Shown: positions 35,260 to 45,134 of the stretch, piece after piece
Layout of the letters: the number at the start of each line of letters is the position of its first letter
Position numbering within the stretch: the stretch's first letter is position 1
DNA from: Gammaproteobacteria bacterium
GTDB taxonomy: Bacteria; Pseudomonadota; Gammaproteobacteria; UBA4575
Direction: 5' to 3'
NCBI GenBank assembly: GCA_022824965.1
Contig: JAJDYY010000006.1
Coordinates: 369,393-433,392 of the forward strand
DNA: 64,000 nt
Program-made: the position numbers and the translations under genes
Notes under the pieces: model-generated
What the model was told of the DNA's origin: nothing
The model's input: the letters and a program-made list of their open reading frames with translations, nothing else
The model's database searches: none

Positions 35260-37965
35260 TCAGTTGTGCACCGGGGGTGGTTTTTCGGGGTCCAGCCGGT
35301 ACTTCTTCATGGCGGCCCCGATGTGCTTGCGCTCGATGACGCCCTGCTCGGCCAGCGTGTGCAGGGTCGCCACGGTGATGGACTCGGCATCGACCTCGAA
35401 GTAGCGGCGCAGGCTGCGGCGGGTGTCGCTTCGCCCGAACCCGTCGGTGCCCAGCACGGCATAGGGGGCCTTCACGTAGGGGCGGATCTGGTCGGCGTAG
35501 ATTTTCATGTAGTCAGTGGCCGCCACCACTGGCGCATCGCAGCCGTCGAGGCATTGCTCGACGAAGGACCTGCGCGCCTTTTTCCCGGGGTGCAGCCGGT
35601 TCCAGCGCTCGCCCTCCATGCCTTCCCGGCGCAGCCGGTTGAAGCTCGTCACGCTCCAGACCTCGGCGCTGATGCCGAAGTCCTCGAGCAGCAGGTCCGC
35701 TGCGCGAATGACCTCGCGCAGGATCGCCCCGCTGCCGAGCAGTCGCACCTGGGCTTCGCTTCCGGGAGCTTCCTGCAGGCGGTACATGCCCTGGATGATG
35801 CCGGGCTCGCAGCCCTTCGGCAGCGCCGGGTGCTCGTAGTTCTCGTTGGTCACCGTGATGTAGTAGTACCAGTCCTTCTGCTCCACGTACATGGCCTCGA
35901 GCCCGTGGTGGATGATGACGGCGAGCTCGTAGGCGAAGGCCGGATCGTAGGCGCGGCAGTTGGGGATCGTGGAGGCCAGCACGTGGCTGTGCCCGTCCTG
36001 GTGCTGCAGCCCTTCGCCGGCCAGCGTGGTGCGCCCGGAGGTGCCGCCGATCAAAAAGCCGCGTGCGCGGCTGTCGCCGGCCGCCCAGGCCAGGTCGCCT
36101 ACGCGCTGGAAGCCGAACATGGAATAGAAGATGTAGAACGGGATCATCGGCATGTTGTGAATGCCAAAAGAGGTCGCCGCGGCAATCCAGGAAGACATGG
36201 CGCCGGCCTCGGTGATGCCTTCCTCGAGGATCTGCCCCGCGCGGTCCTCGCGATAGACCAGAACCTGGTCGGAATCCACCGGGTCGTATTGCTGGCCGCG
36301 GTGCGCGTAGATGCCGAGACTTCGAAACAGGCCCTCCATGCCGAAGGTGCGCGCCTCGTCCGGCACGATCGGCACGATATGACGGGCCAGCGCCTTGTCG
36401 CGCGTCAGGTTCAGCAGGATGCGAACGAAGGCCATGGTGGTGGAATACGAACGCCCCTTGCTGCCGTCCAGCAGTTCCTTGAAAGCCGCAAGCTTCGGGA
36501 TCTTCAGCTCGATCGTCGGGCTCTCGCGCCTGGGCATCTCGCCGTGCAGCTTCTCGCGCAGGCGCTTCAGGTAGCGCATCTCCGGACTGTCCTCGGGCGG
36601 CTTGTAGAACGGCACGTCCTCGAGTTCGGCATCCGAAATCGGGATGCGGTAGCGGTCGCGAAACGCGACCAGGGATTCACGCGCCGGTTTTTTCAGCTGG
36701 TGGGCGATGTTCAGGCTCTCGCCGCTCTTACCCAGGCCATAGCCCTTGACGGTCTTGGCGAGGATCACGGTCGGCTGGCCGGTGTGCGCCACGGCGCGCG
36801 CATACGCGGCGTAGATCTTCTGCTGGTCATGGCCGCCGCGGTTCAGGCGCCAGATGTCGTCGTCGGTCATGTGCTCGGTCATCTTCACCAGTTCCGGGTA
36901 CTTGCCGAAAAAGTGCTCGCGCACGTAGGCGCCGCCCCTAGCGCGGTAGTTCTGGTAGTCGCCGTCGACCGCCTCCTCCATGCGCTTTCTAAGGATGCCT
37001 TCCTTGTCGCGGGAGAACAGCGGGTCCCAGTTGCCGCCCCACAGCACCTTGATGACGTTCCAGCCGGCACCGCGGAAATTGCCTTCGAGCTCCTGGATGA
37101 TCTTGCTGTTGCCGCGCACCGGCCCGTCGAGACGCTGCAGGTTGCAGTTGATGACGAAGATCAGGTGATCGAGTTCCTCGCGTGCGGCCAGGGAGATGGC
37201 GCCCAGCGATTCCGGCTCGTCCATCTCGCCGTCGCCGGTGAATACCCACACCTTGCGCGAGCCCTTGTCGATCAAGCCGCGGTCGTGCAGGTAGTTCATG
37301 AAGCGCGCCTGGTAGATGCCCATGATCGGGGCGAGGCCCATGGATACCGTCGGGAACTGCCAGAAGTCCGGCATCAGCCAGGGATGCGGATAGGAGGACA
37401 GGCCCTCACCCTCGACCTCGCGGCGAAAGTTCACCAGCTGCGACTCGCTCAGGCGCCCGTCGAGGAAGGCGCGCGCATACACGCCGGGGGCGGCGTGGCC
37501 CTGGAAGTAGACCAGGTCGCCGGCAAACTCGCCGTTGGCCGGGCGAAAGAAGTGGTTGAAGCCGATGCTGATCAGGGTGGCCGCCGAGGCATAGGTGGAG
37601 ATGTGCCCACCGAGCTCGGGGTGTTTCAGGTTCGCCTTGACGACCATGGCGAGCGCGTTCCAGCGCTCCAGCGAGCGCACCCGGTGCTCCATGCGCGGGT
37701 CGCCCGGCAGACGCGCCTCCTCCTCGACCGGGATGGTGTTGACGTAGGCCGTGGTGTTTCGAAACGGCAGGTTCACGCCGCGGATGCGCGCACTGTGGAT
37801 GAGCTGCTCGATGAGGTGATGGGCCCGCTCGGCCCCGTCCCGCTCAAGCACCGCATCGAGTGCGGCCAGCCATTCCCGGGTCTCCTGCGGGTCGATGTCC
37901 TGCCCGGAGGATTGCGGTTGCGAAGAGGACGGGTTCTCGGGTTTTTGAGGGCGCGGCTCGGACAT
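35260..37965 (-). CDS. aceE: Pyruvate dehydrogenase E1 component
   Basis: Thiamine-diphosphate-dependent decarboxylation of pyruvate, homodimeric gammaproteobacterial type. 901 residues. Visible: ISTYASAATLISIGFNHFFR, the ThDP-binding VFTGDGEMDEPE with downstream NCNLQRLDGPVRGN, and the transketolase C-terminal part with DGFGRSDTRRSLRRYFEVD. ATG at 37965, divergent from the patatin gene over a 133-bp gap that should hold both promoters. Full length, no sign of damage. Confidence 0.97.
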   Translation of the reverse strand: MSEPRPQKPENPSSSQPQSSGQDIDPQETREWLAALDAVLERDGAERAHHLIEQLIHSARIRGVNLPFRNTTAYVNTIPVEEEARLPGDPRMEHRVRSLERWNALAMVVKANLKHPELGGHISTYASAATLISIGFNHFFRPANGEFAGDLVYFQGHAAPGVYARAFLDGRLSESQLVNFRREVEGEGLSSYPHPWLMPDFWQFPTVSMGLAPIMGIYQARFMNYLHDRGLIDKGSRKVWVFTGDGEMDEPESLGAISLAAREELDHLIFVINCNLQRLDGPVRGNSKIIQELEGNFRGAGWNVIKVLWGGNWDPLFSRDKEGILRKRMEEAVDGDYQNYRARGGAYVREHFFGKYPELVKMTEHMTDDDIWRLNRGGHDQQKIYAAYARAVAHTGQPTVILAKTVKGYGLGKSGESLNIAHQLKKPARESLVAFRDRYRIPISDAELEDVPFYKPPEDSPEMRYLKRLREKLHGEMPRRESPTIELKIPKLAAFKELLDGSKGRSYSTTMAFVRILLNLTRDKALARHIVPIVPDEARTFGMEGLFRSLGIYAHRGQQYDPVDSDQVLVYREDRAGQILEEGITEAGAMSSWIAAATSFGIHNMPMIPFYIFYSMFGFQRVGDLAWAAGDSRARGFLIGGTSGRTTLAGEGLQHQDGHSHVLASTIPNCRAYDPAFAYELAVIIHHGLEAMYVEQKDWYYYITVTNENYEHPALPKGCEPGIIQGMYRLQEAPGSEAQVRLLGSGAILREVIRAADLLLEDFGISAEVWSVTSFNRLRREGMEGERWNRLHPGKKARRSFVEQCLDGCDAPVVAATDYMKIYADQIRPYVKAPYAVLGTDGFGRSDTRRSLRRYFEVDAESITVATLHTLAEQGVIERKHIGAAMKKYRLDPEKPPPVHN

Positions 37966-38098
37966 GGCGATACGGTATACTTGGGATTCAACGCTAGTCT
38001 AATTGTAGACCGGATACGCGGTTCATGCGTACTTTGTCCGCAATCGTCCGAAGGCTGCGGACGCGAACCGCACCGGTCCACCCGGACCTGGATGGGAC

Positions 38099-39256
38099 AT
38101 GACTGATGCCACCCGCTCGCAGCTTGGCCTTGCAATGACCGGCGGCGGGGCCCGCGCCGCCTACCAGGTCGGCGTGCTGCGCCATATCTGCCGAAATTTC
38201 GAGGACTTCCACCCGCCCATCCTGACCGGCGTATCGGCCGGGGCCCTCAATGCCGTGCACCTGGCCTCGCATCCGGGCAGCTTCGCCGAGGCGGTCGAGC
38301 ACCTCACCGGCATCTGGACGGACCTGGATGCGGACCAGGTCTTTCGCACAGACAGCCGCTATTTCCTGGGCAACTTCCTGCGCTGGGGCCTGAGCCTGGT
38401 GCTCGGCGGGCGGCGCATCGGCGCGGGCCGGCGAAGCCTGCTCGACAACGACCCGCTTCGCAGGCTGCTGGAGCGAAACCTCGGCACTCCCGCAGGCCAG
38501 CCCGTCGCCGGCATCCAGGAGAACATCGATCGCGGCACGCTGCGCGTGCTCGGCATCACCGCCACGAACTACGGCACCGGGGTGTCCACCACCTGGGTCC
38601 AGGGACACGTCGGCGAGCACTGGCGCAGGCCGCGCCGGCGCAGTGAAAACGCATTCATCACCATCGAACACGTGATGGCCTCGACGGCCCTGCCGCTGAT
38701 CTTCCCGGCCATCCAGATCAACGACGGCTGGCACGGCGACGGCGGCATCCGCTCGATCGCGCCGCTGTCCCCGGCCATGCACCTCGGCGCCGAGCGCATC
38801 CTGGCCATTTCCACGCGCTTCCAGGACGCGCACCGGGGGGTCGAGGAATCCATGATCCAGGGCTACGTGCCGGTCGCGCAGATCATCGGCATCCTGCTCG
38901 ACTCGATGTTCCTCGACCTGCTCGATTACGATGCCGCCAACATGAGCCGCATCAACGACGTCTACGAGCAGCTCAGTGAAGCCTCGCGCGCGCAGTACAA
39001 GAAGGTGCGGGTGCTGGTGCTTCGACCGAGCGAGGACATCGGCAAGCTGGCCGGCCACTACGAGATCAACCTGCCGCAGCCCTTCCGGTATTTCACGCGC
39101 GGCTTCGGCACGAAGGACACGAAAAGCCCGGACTCGCTGTCCCTTTTGATGTTCCAGCCCGACTACCTGCGCTACCTGATCGAGCTCGGTGAGCGCGATG
39201 CGAGGCGCCACGCCGGGGAAATCGAGGAATTTCTGCACGCACCCGCCTCGCATTGA
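38099..39256 (+). CDS. Patatin-like phospholipase
   Basis: 385 residues. Patatin hydrolase with a Ser-Asp dyad: oxyanion loop TGGGARAAYQVG at residue 14, nucleophile in TGVSAGALNA near residue 43, catalytic Asp in WHGDGGIRS near 217. The C-terminal half is charged and carries no known domain. Probably a cytosolic or peripheral membrane lipase of the bacterial RssA/YchK-like group; substrate unknown. Confidence 0.9.
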   Translation: MTDATRSQLGLAMTGGGARAAYQVGVLRHICRNFEDFHPPILTGVSAGALNAVHLASHPGSFAEAVEHLTGIWTDLDADQVFRTDSRYFLGNFLRWGLSLVLGGRRIGAGRRSLLDNDPLRRLLERNLGTPAGQPVAGIQENIDRGTLRVLGITATNYGTGVSTTWVQGHVGEHWRRPRRRSENAFITIEHVMASTALPLIFPAIQINDGWHGDGGIRSIAPLSPAMHLGAERILAISTRFQDAHRGVEESMIQGYVPVAQIIGILLDSMFLDLLDYDAANMSRINDVYEQLSEASRAQYKKVRVLVLRPSEDIGKLAGHYEINLPQPFRYFTRGFGTKDTKSPDSLSLLMFQPDYLRYLIELGERDARRHAGEIEEFLHAPASH

Positions 39257-39582
39257 ATGCGGGGCTTGCGCGCGGGCACGTCCGAGTTGGTTTCCGAGCG
39301 AGGCCTGATCTGTCGAAGCGGCGCGCGTGACGTGGGGCGATGCGGCTCAAGCGTCTACTGGATCGTCGGACGGGCGTCCCTCCCGGGCTCGCGGCCCGCG
39401 GCTGTCTGCAAGCTTCAAGTGCGCGGATACGGGGCGCGGGGATGCTGCAAGCCCCTCGGCCTTCTGCTAAAATTCGCGCGTCAGTTAGTTAGTGTCTCGC
39501 GGGTGAACGAAATCCATCATGGCGACTGCAAACTTGCGGGACATTGCTATTCCTGCAGGAGCGGTGGCCCCTCCGTCCACAG
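39257..39582. other. 326-bp intergenic region before the JAMM operon
   Basis: No gene supported. TGCTAAAAT at 39465-39473 is a candidate extended -10 for the operon that starts at 39583. A short ATG frame at 39519 has no ribosome site and runs into the JAMM gene in another frame. Confidence 0.5.
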
Positions 39583-39999
39583 ATGAACAGTGTTCTCTTA
39601 CCTCGCCAGTTGCGCGGGGAAATGGCCACGATGGCCGTCAACGGATACCCCCACGAAACCTGCGGTGTGTTGGCCGGGACTTGCGCGGGCGGCGAGGTGC
39701 GGGTCGAGAGAGTGTTCCAGGCCCGCAATCTCAATGTGGAGCGTGCACGGGACCGCTACGAGCTGGCTCCCCATGACCTGATGTCGGCAGACCAGTCCGC
39801 GCGCGAGGCCGGTCTGGAGATCGTGGGCTTCTGGCACACGCATCCCGATCGTCCGGCGCGACCGTCTGAGACGGACCGCGAGGCGGCTTGGAACGAGTAC
39901 TCCTACGTCATTCTTTCGGTGAGCGACGCGCGCGTCGAGGACCTGCGTTCCTGGCGGCTGAACGGGGGAGGATTCGTGGAGGAGCGGGTTGTGACATGA
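39583..39999 (+). CDS. JAMM/MPN-domain metalloprotease (Mec-like)
   Basis: 138 residues from ATG 39583. Zinc protease of the JAB1/MPN+ type with a complete JAMM motif. The upstream Glu is in HETCG, and HTH, seven residues, Ser, two residues, Asp is read in FWHTHPDRPARPSETD. Bacterial members such as Mec release cargo from the C-terminus of ubiquitin-like sulfur carriers. The gene two places downstream encodes such a protein ending in Gly-Gly-Ala, so the expected task is trimming that tail or removing conjugates. Confidence 0.9.
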   Translation: MNSVLLPRQLRGEMATMAVNGYPHETCGVLAGTCAGGEVRVERVFQARNLNVERARDRYELAPHDLMSADQSAREAGLEIVGFWHTHPDRPARPSETDREAAWNEYSYVILSVSDARVEDLRSWRLNGGGFVEERVVT

Positions 40000-40078
40000 G
40001 CAAGGCAATCGGATACTCGCAGTGAGGGCCAGGGACCGGCGACTCGCCGACATCAGGAGCAAGGGAAAGTAGCAGTTC

Positions 40079-40777
40079 ATGGATACGGCCGTTCTCTTCG
40101 ACCTCGACGACACCTTGATCGACCTGCAATACAGCCGCCGCCTCGGGCTGGGCGCGGTGCAGGAGGTCCTGCCTAAGCTGAAGCGGGTGCCACTGGAGGA
40201 GCTGGAACTCGCCCATGACGAGGAGTTGAGGGCCAACTACCTGCGCACCCTCGACAAGAGCCTGCCGGATGAGGAATCCCGTCTCGAGCACATGCGCGGC
40301 ATCTGCCGCCGCTACGGTCTGGAAACGGACCGGGTGGCCGATGCAGCGGGCGCCTACGCGCGGGAACAAATGTCGAACCCGCGGCTGGTCCCGGGCGTCG
40401 AGGAACTGTTCAAAGCCCTTCGCGGACGGATGAAGATCGGCGTTGTCTCCAATGGCCTCGCACAACGCCAGCGGGACAAGCTGGAGCTGTTCGGCCTCCT
40501 GCCGCTCGACGCCCTGGCAATATCGGAGGAGGTGGGCGCCCTCAAGCCGGCTCCAGAGATCTTTCGATTCGCGCTTGACGAACTTGGCGTGCGCAAGGCT
40601 ACGATGATCGGGGATTCTTGGGAACACGACGTTCTGGGCGCCATCGACAGCGGGCTGGACGCAATCTGGCTGAACCGCTACCGGCGGACTTGCCCCGACC
40701 CCTCCCTCGCCGTCGAGATTCGCGGGTTCGAGCCGGTGGAGGACGTCCTGCAGACTTTGATCGCAACATCCAAATAG
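40079..40777 (+). CDS. HAD-superfamily hydrolase
   Basis: 232 residues. Haloacid dehalogenase-fold phosphatase of subfamily I, with a helical cap. Motif I is FDLDDTLID at residue 7, motif II VVSNG near 124, Lys motif III in GALKPAPEIF, and motif IV GDSWEHDVLGA near 182. The pattern resembles YjjG-type nucleotide phosphatases. Preceded by AAGGGAAAG. It stands between the JAMM protease and the ubiquitin-like gene, with a phosphoribosyltransferase after them, hinting at a nucleotide or ribose-phosphate substrate; that is inference. Confidence 0.88.
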   Translation: MDTAVLFDLDDTLIDLQYSRRLGLGAVQEVLPKLKRVPLEELELAHDEELRANYLRTLDKSLPDEESRLEHMRGICRRYGLETDRVADAAGAYAREQMSNPRLVPGVEELFKALRGRMKIGVVSNGLAQRQRDKLELFGLLPLDALAISEEVGALKPAPEIFRFALDELGVRKATMIGDSWEHDVLGAIDSGLDAIWLNRYRRTCPDPSLAVEIRGFEPVEDVLQTLIATSK

Positions 40778-40793
40778 AACAGGAGAAACGCAA

Positions 40794-41075
40794 ATGACAG
40801 TGTCCGTGCAAGTACCCGGCCCCCTCCAGAACCTGACGAACGGCCAGGCGATGGTGGAGGTTACCGACGTGGCTTCCATTGAAGAGTTGATCGACGGCCT
40901 GGAAAGGCAGGCACCCGGCATCAAGCAGAAGCTGCTCGACGATGACGGGGAGGTCCGGGGTTACATCAACATTTTCGTCAATGACGATAACATTCGATTC
41001 AGCGGGGGCAAGGCGACGAGGGTCCGGGACGGCGACCGCGTCACGATTGTGCCCTCGATAGCAGGGGGCGCGTAA
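40794..41075 (+). CDS. Ubiquitin-like sulfur-carrier-type protein (MoaD/ThiS/CysO fold)
   Basis: 93 residues with a strong AGGAG ribosome site 8 nt before the ATG. The beta-grasp pattern is clear (VSVQVPGPLQNLTNGQ, then IEELIDGLE, INIFVNDDNIRF, GDRVTIVPSIAGG). The end is Gly-Gly-Ala, one residue past the di-glycine, so a protease must expose the tail, which suits the JAMM enzyme encoded upstream. No ThiF/MoeB activator, MoaE or ThiG partner lies nearby, so ordinary molybdopterin or thiamine synthesis is unlikely. It most resembles CysO-type carriers. Confidence 0.88.
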   Translation: MTVSVQVPGPLQNLTNGQAMVEVTDVASIEELIDGLERQAPGIKQKLLDDDGEVRGYINIFVNDDNIRFSGGKATRVRDGDRVTIVPSIAGGA

Positions 41076-41097
41076 CAGCCCTTCCCGGGCGGTAGGA

Positions 41098-41772
41098 ATG
41101 TCTGCCATCCCCAGCATTTTCCACGACCTGCTCCGACATGACGGGCTGACCTTTAGCGACGGTGTGACCAGCGCGTTCACCTTGGGGTATCGGATCGAGG
41201 ACCGGCCCGACGATGAGTGGAGCGCCCGGTTCACGAAGTTCAAGTTCGATCCCGACGATGCCTCGACCGAAGGCGCGGCAAGGCTCATGGCCCACGTTGC
41301 CCCCATCCTTGTTCGCGGTCTTGGGCTCGATCCCAGCCGCACGGTCTTCGCTCCGGCCCTGCGCTCTGCGGAGGAAACCGCGGACCCAGAAAGTGTGCTG
41401 GCCCTGCTTGCGAGCCGATGCGCCGAAACCTGCAGGTATCAGCCGGGGCTGCTGCAAAAGGAAGCCTACCTGCCCACCGGCAGAGGCGGGTTGTATCCCG
41501 AATTTCGCAGTTTGTTGGTGGAAGATGCGGATTACCGCTCTGCCACCACGGACGCCGAGGCGGTTTTCATCGTCGACGACTTCATTGCAACCGGAAAGAC
41601 GCTGTCTTTGGCCGCCACAGCGGTCCTAGAGCGCAACCCGAACACAGCCGTGTACGGTCTTGCACTGGCAAAACCCGAGTGGCACAGCCTGCTTCTCGAT
41701 TGGTATGGCGTGGACGTGGGCAACGACCACATGCCCGCCCACTGGTCGACCATCTGGTCGACATCGGAGTAG
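41098..41772 (+). CDS. Phosphoribosyltransferase-like protein
   Basis: 224 residues. The PRPP-binding loop of type I phosphoribosyltransferases is read in AVFIVDDFIATGKTLSLAA near residue 158. The N-terminal half (LTFSDGVTSAFTLGYR, then FAPALRSAEET) matches no PRTase family I know. It starts 22 nt after the ubiquitin-like gene. The last gene of the operon, probably acting on the same small molecule as the HAD enzyme. It could be a specialised enzyme of the kind seen next to stress-response (Ter-type) operons, but the base it would use is unknown. Confidence 0.78.
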   Translation: MSAIPSIFHDLLRHDGLTFSDGVTSAFTLGYRIEDRPDDEWSARFTKFKFDPDDASTEGAARLMAHVAPILVRGLGLDPSRTVFAPALRSAEETADPESVLALLASRCAETCRYQPGLLQKEAYLPTGRGGLYPEFRSLLVEDADYRSATTDAEAVFIVDDFIATGKTLSLAATAVLERNPNTAVYGLALAKPEWHSLLLDWYGVDVGNDHMPAHWSTIWSTSE

Positions 41773-42039
41773 CGGCCCGGAACCACGGAGGAATCGGGCG
41801 CGGCGCATCGGTGCGGGCAGGCGAAACGTGCTCGACAACAACCTTGAGTAAAGAGGAGCACGCTGATCCAGAAAAGATGTGTTCTACTTTACTGCTGTTG
41901 GCGAATGGTTGATTGACCCGGCTAACCAACATAAAGCCACCAGACATAGAGCAGACTTGATGCGTGTGTGACTTCAGCATACTTTATGGCCAATACTGCC
42001 TCGATAGTCGATGCATCCTCGGCACAGCACGCACCGTAT

Positions 42040-42459
42040 ATGACAACCGATAAGCCAGACAAACCCACAGATCGACTGGTCGTGCAGATCAACGGAGAGC
42101 CTGTACTCGAGTACGATCGTGGCCGGGCATTAAGTCCGAAGCAGCGCGCATCCCTCATGATGCTCGACGAGAAGCTCGATGGCGGCATCCTGCTGAACGG
42201 CGAGTTCATCACCTCTCCGAGCGAGCAGGAGCGCGTGGAATTCATGGCGGGGCACCTGGTATCGGCGCTGCTGGAGGACGATGAAGGGATCGCGGCGGCA
42301 AGCTGTGCCTACCTGGCCAAGGTGCTGCCCGAGCTCAAGCAGGTAAAGGCGAGTGAAAAAGACGGGGCCGTATCGATCGAGCTGATCTTCGATCGCGATT
42401 ACCAGGAAGAGTTGCAGATGAAGTTCGTGCCGCTCGATGAGCTTCGCTCGCGGCACTGA
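42040..42459 (+). CDS. Conserved hypothetical protein upstream of rho
   Basis: 139 residues from the ATG at 42040; the frame is open to 41968 but this start gives a hydrophilic N-terminus with LVVQINGEPVLEYDRGR. No known domain. The middle has a negatively charged helix (EKLDGGILLNGEFITSP, then VSALLEDDEGIAAAS). No signal or membrane segment. It ends 6 bp from the convergent rho stop. Confidence 0.7.
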   Translation: MTTDKPDKPTDRLVVQINGEPVLEYDRGRALSPKQRASLMMLDEKLDGGILLNGEFITSPSEQERVEFMAGHLVSALLEDDEGIAAASCAYLAKVLPELKQVKASEKDGAVSIELIFDRDYQEELQMKFVPLDELRSRH

Positions 42460-42465
42460 GCGCCC

Positions 42466-43722
42466 CTAGCGTTTCATCGCGTTGAAGAATTCCTCGTTGG
42501 TCTTGGTCGACTGCATGCGCCCGAGCATGAAGTCCATGGCCTCGATCTCGTCCATCGGGTGCAGGAACTTGCGCAGCACCCAGATCTTCTGCAGTTCTTC
42601 CTTGTCGGTAATCAACTCCTCGCGGCGCGTGCCGGAGCGGTTGATGTTGATGGCCGGGAAGACGCGCTTTTCCGCGATGCGCCGGTCCATGTGGATTTCC
42701 ATGTTGCCGGTGCCCTTGAACTCCTCGTAAATGACCTCGTCCATCTTCGAGCCGGTCTCCACGAGTGCTGTGGCGACGATGGTCAGGCTGCCGCCTTCCT
42801 CAATGTTGCGCGCCGCACCGAAAAACCGTTTCGGGCGCTGCAGGGCATTGGCGTCCACGCCGCCGGTGAGCACCTTGCCGGAGGCCGGCGCCACCGTGTT
42901 GTAGGCACGCGCCAGGCGCGTGATGGAGTCCAGCAGGATCACCACGTCCATCTTGTGCTCGACTAGGCGCTTGGCCTTCTCGATCACCATTTCCGCGACC
43001 TGCACGTGGCGGCTCGCGGGCTCGTCGAACGTGCTCGAGACCACCTCGCCCTGCACCATGCGCTCCATCTCGGTGACTTCCTCGGGCCGCTCGTCGATCA
43101 GCAGCACGATCAGGTAGGTCTCCGGGTGGTTGGAGGTGATGCTCGTCGCGATGTTCTGCAGCATCAGGGTCTTGCCGGCCTTGGGCGGGGAGACGATCAG
43201 GCCGCGCTGGCCCTTGCCGATGGGCGCGCAGATGTCGATGATGCGCGCGGTGATGTCCTCAGTGGAGCCGTTGCCCCTGGAGAGCTTCAGGCGCTCGTCG
43301 GGGTGCAGCGGGGTAAGGTTCTCGAACAGCACCTTGCGCTTGGCGTTCTCGGGCTTGTCGAAATTGATCTCGTCCACCTTGAGCATGGCGAAGTAGCGCT
43401 CGCTGTCCTTCGGCGGGCGGATCTTGCCGGACACGGTATCGCCGGTGCGCAGTCCGAAGCGCCGGATCTGGCTGGGCGAGACGTAGATGTCGTCGAGGCC
43501 CGCGAGGTAGGAGCCCTCGGCCGAGCGCAGGAAGCCGAAGCCGTCCTGCAGGATCTCGAGCACGCCGTCGCCGAAGATGTCCTCGCCGTTTTTCGCATGC
43601 GCCTTGAGGATGGAGAAGATGATGTCCTGCTTGCGCGAGCGCGCCAGGTTCTCGACGCCCATCTCCGCAGCCGTATCCACCAGGTCAGCGGCCGGCTTCT
43701 TTTTCAGTTCCGTCAGGTTCAT
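42466..43722 (-). CDS. rho: Transcription termination factor Rho
   Basis: Hexameric RNA helicase that ends transcription. 418 residues, normal size. N-terminal domain [17 protein letters not shown]-binding cold-shock-like domain with DGFGFLRS; Walker [11 protein letters not shown]; Walker [17 protein letters not shown] with the Q loop after it; and the R-loop region [11 protein letters not shown]. trxA lies upstream on the same strand as in E. coli, with a 216-bp leader. Confidence 0.97.
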   Translation of the reverse strand: MNLTELKKKPAADLVDTAAEMGVENLARSRKQDIIFSILKAHAKNGEDIFGDGVLEILQDGFGFLRSAEGSYLAGLDDIYVSPSQIRRFGLRTGDTVSGKIRPPKDSERYFAMLKVDEINFDKPENAKRKVLFENLTPLHPDERLKLSRGNGSTEDITARIIDICAPIGKGQRGLIVSPPKAGKTLMLQNIATSITSNHPETYLIVLLIDERPEEVTEMERMVQGEVVSSTFDEPASRHVQVAEMVIEKAKRLVEHKMDVVILLDSITRLARAYNTVAPASGKVLTGGVDANALQRPKRFFGAARNIEEGGSLTIVATALVETGSKMDEVIYEEFKGTGNMEIHMDRRIAEKRVFPAININRSGTRREELITDKEELQKIWVLRKFLHPMDEIEAMDFMLGRMQSTKTNEEFFNAMKR

Positions 43723-43938
43723 AGTCGTTCACACTCGTCGTGTTCAATGGTTGCAGTGGGTTGTGCACGGCTCGGACAGGGTCCGGCAGGACCGCGCAAA
43801 AAAATGTCGTTTACACCGGGATACAGCGCCGGTTGTATTCAGGGGGTTCGGATGTGGCTGGCCTGTATCGTCGTGTACTGTGTATTAAAGTTCGTGCGTT
43901 CTGATCGTGGTTGCCAAAGCCTGTGGGTATTATTTTGT

Positions 43939-44265
43939 CTAGAGGCTCTGGTCAATGAATGCAGTTAACTGTGATTTTGACAGCGCGCCGACCTTGGTCG
44001 CCTCGGCATTGCCGTTTTTGAAAATCATCAATGTCGGTATTCCACGCACCCCGTACTTCGGGGGTGTGTCCGGGTTGTCGTCCACGTTGAGCTTGGCCAC
44101 TTTCAGCCTGCCCTGGTATTCCACGGCGATCTCATCCAGGATCGGCGCCACCATCTTGCACGGGCCACACCACTGCGCCCAGTAGTCCACCAGCACCGGT
44201 TCCTCGGACTGCAGCACTTCCTGTTCGAAAGTACTGTCCGTTATGTGACTGATCGCCTCACTCAC
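43939..44265 (-). CDS. trxA: Thioredoxin
   Basis: Cytosolic disulfide reductase. 108 residues from a GTG at 44265 with GGGAG upstream; a longer open frame adds residues without likeness to the family. Active site [13 protein letters not shown] near residue 31, and cis-Pro in [10 protein letters not shown]. Upstream of rho in the usual gammaproteobacterial order. Confidence 0.96.
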   Translation of the reverse strand: MSEAISHITDSTFEQEVLQSEEPVLVDYWAQWCGPCKMVAPILDEIAVEYQGRLKVAKLNVDDNPDTPPKYGVRGIPTLMIFKNGNAEATKVGALSKSQLTAFIDQSL

Positions 44266-44459
44266 TCGACTGTTTCTCCCTATCCGAAATAATAAAGTGA
44301 TGTTCGTGAAAGCATGCGCACGGGACGGCGCACTCGGGATCCTGCAGACAATGCCTGCACCCGTAATTTTATGCATTCCTGACAGGATTACAAGCCCGTA
44401 CCCTCAATCCGTCGCAACCACCGGCCGTACAGGCCCGGCGAGGGTACCCGGGTGTATGC

Positions 44460-45134
44460 TCAGATGGCCGTCACCTCTTGCGACGGCCAGTCCAGTTCGT
44501 CCTCCTCGACGTGATGGGTTTCCTTCAGGGCCAGGCAGATCCATTCGCGAATGGAGGGGCACTTGTCCATGGTGCGGCTATAGTCGGCGGCAACGTCATC
44601 GAGCTCCACCTCGACGCTTCGAAAGCGCATGAGCGCCGGCGCGGACAGGGTGTCAGCGACCGTGGGTTTCCCGAACAGCCAGGGGCCGCCCTGGCCGAAG
44701 TTCTCCCGGCAGTAGCGCCACACCTCCTGGATGCGGCGAACGTCCGCAAGTGCGGCCTCGCTGAGAGTGTAGCCGGGGAAGCGCTTGCGCAGGTTCATGG
44801 GCGCCTCGGTGCGCAGGGCCTCGAAACTGGAATGAAATTCAGCACACACCGAGCGTGCCACCGCGCGGGCCTTGCGCTCCCCGGGCCAGGCGTGCGACTC
44901 GGGAAAGCGCTCCCCCAGGTATTCCAGGATGGCCAGCGAATCCCAGACCTCGGTGTCCCCGTCGAGCAGGACCGGCACCTTGGCGCCGGAGAACCGCTTT
45001 GAGAGCACCTGGTTGAACTTGTCGCTGTTGAGGTCGTAGCACTTCACCTCGACCGGCAGCTCGTGGCGGTGCACGAACAGCCAGGCGCACATCGACCAGG
45101 TGGAATAATTGTAGTTGCCAATGATCAGCTTCAT
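44460..45134 (-). CDS. Glutathione S-transferase family protein
   Basis: 224 residues from ATG 45134. The N-terminal thioredoxin-like domain has IIGNYNYSTWSMCAW, with a Ser instead of a Cys at the N-terminal catalytic place, then GAKVPVLLDGDTEVWDSLAILEYL, the glutathione gamma-glutamyl binding region. The C-terminal domain is all helical. Resembles the proteobacterial group of small GSTs acting in detoxification or glutathione-conjugate turnover; substrate unknown. Confidence 0.88.
   Translation of the reverse strand: MKLIIGNYNYSTWSMCAWLFVHRHELPVEVKCYDLNSDKFNQVLSKRFSGAKVPVLLDGDTEVWDSLAILEYLGERFPESHAWPGERKARAVARSVCAEFHSSFEALRTEAPMNLRKRFPGYTLSEAALADVRRIQEVWRYCRENFGQGGPWLFGKPTVADTLSAPALMRFRSVEVELDDVAADYSRTMDKCPSIREWICLALKETHHVEEDELDWPSQEVTAI

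Noticed and set aside
35266..38106. 946-codon plus-strand open frame opposite aceE
   Set aside because: Antisense shadow of a GC-rich gene; its translation has no domain and aceE on the other strand is unmistakable. The same holds for long frames opposite aroB/dgt (3213-5798), rpoD (8140-9441) and the sterol genes (23205-25871).
40794..41075. MoaD or ThiS of cofactor synthesis
   Set aside because: No MoaE, ThiG or ThiF gene nearby, the C-terminus has an extra Ala after Gly-Gly, and the neighbours are JAMM, HAD and PRTase.
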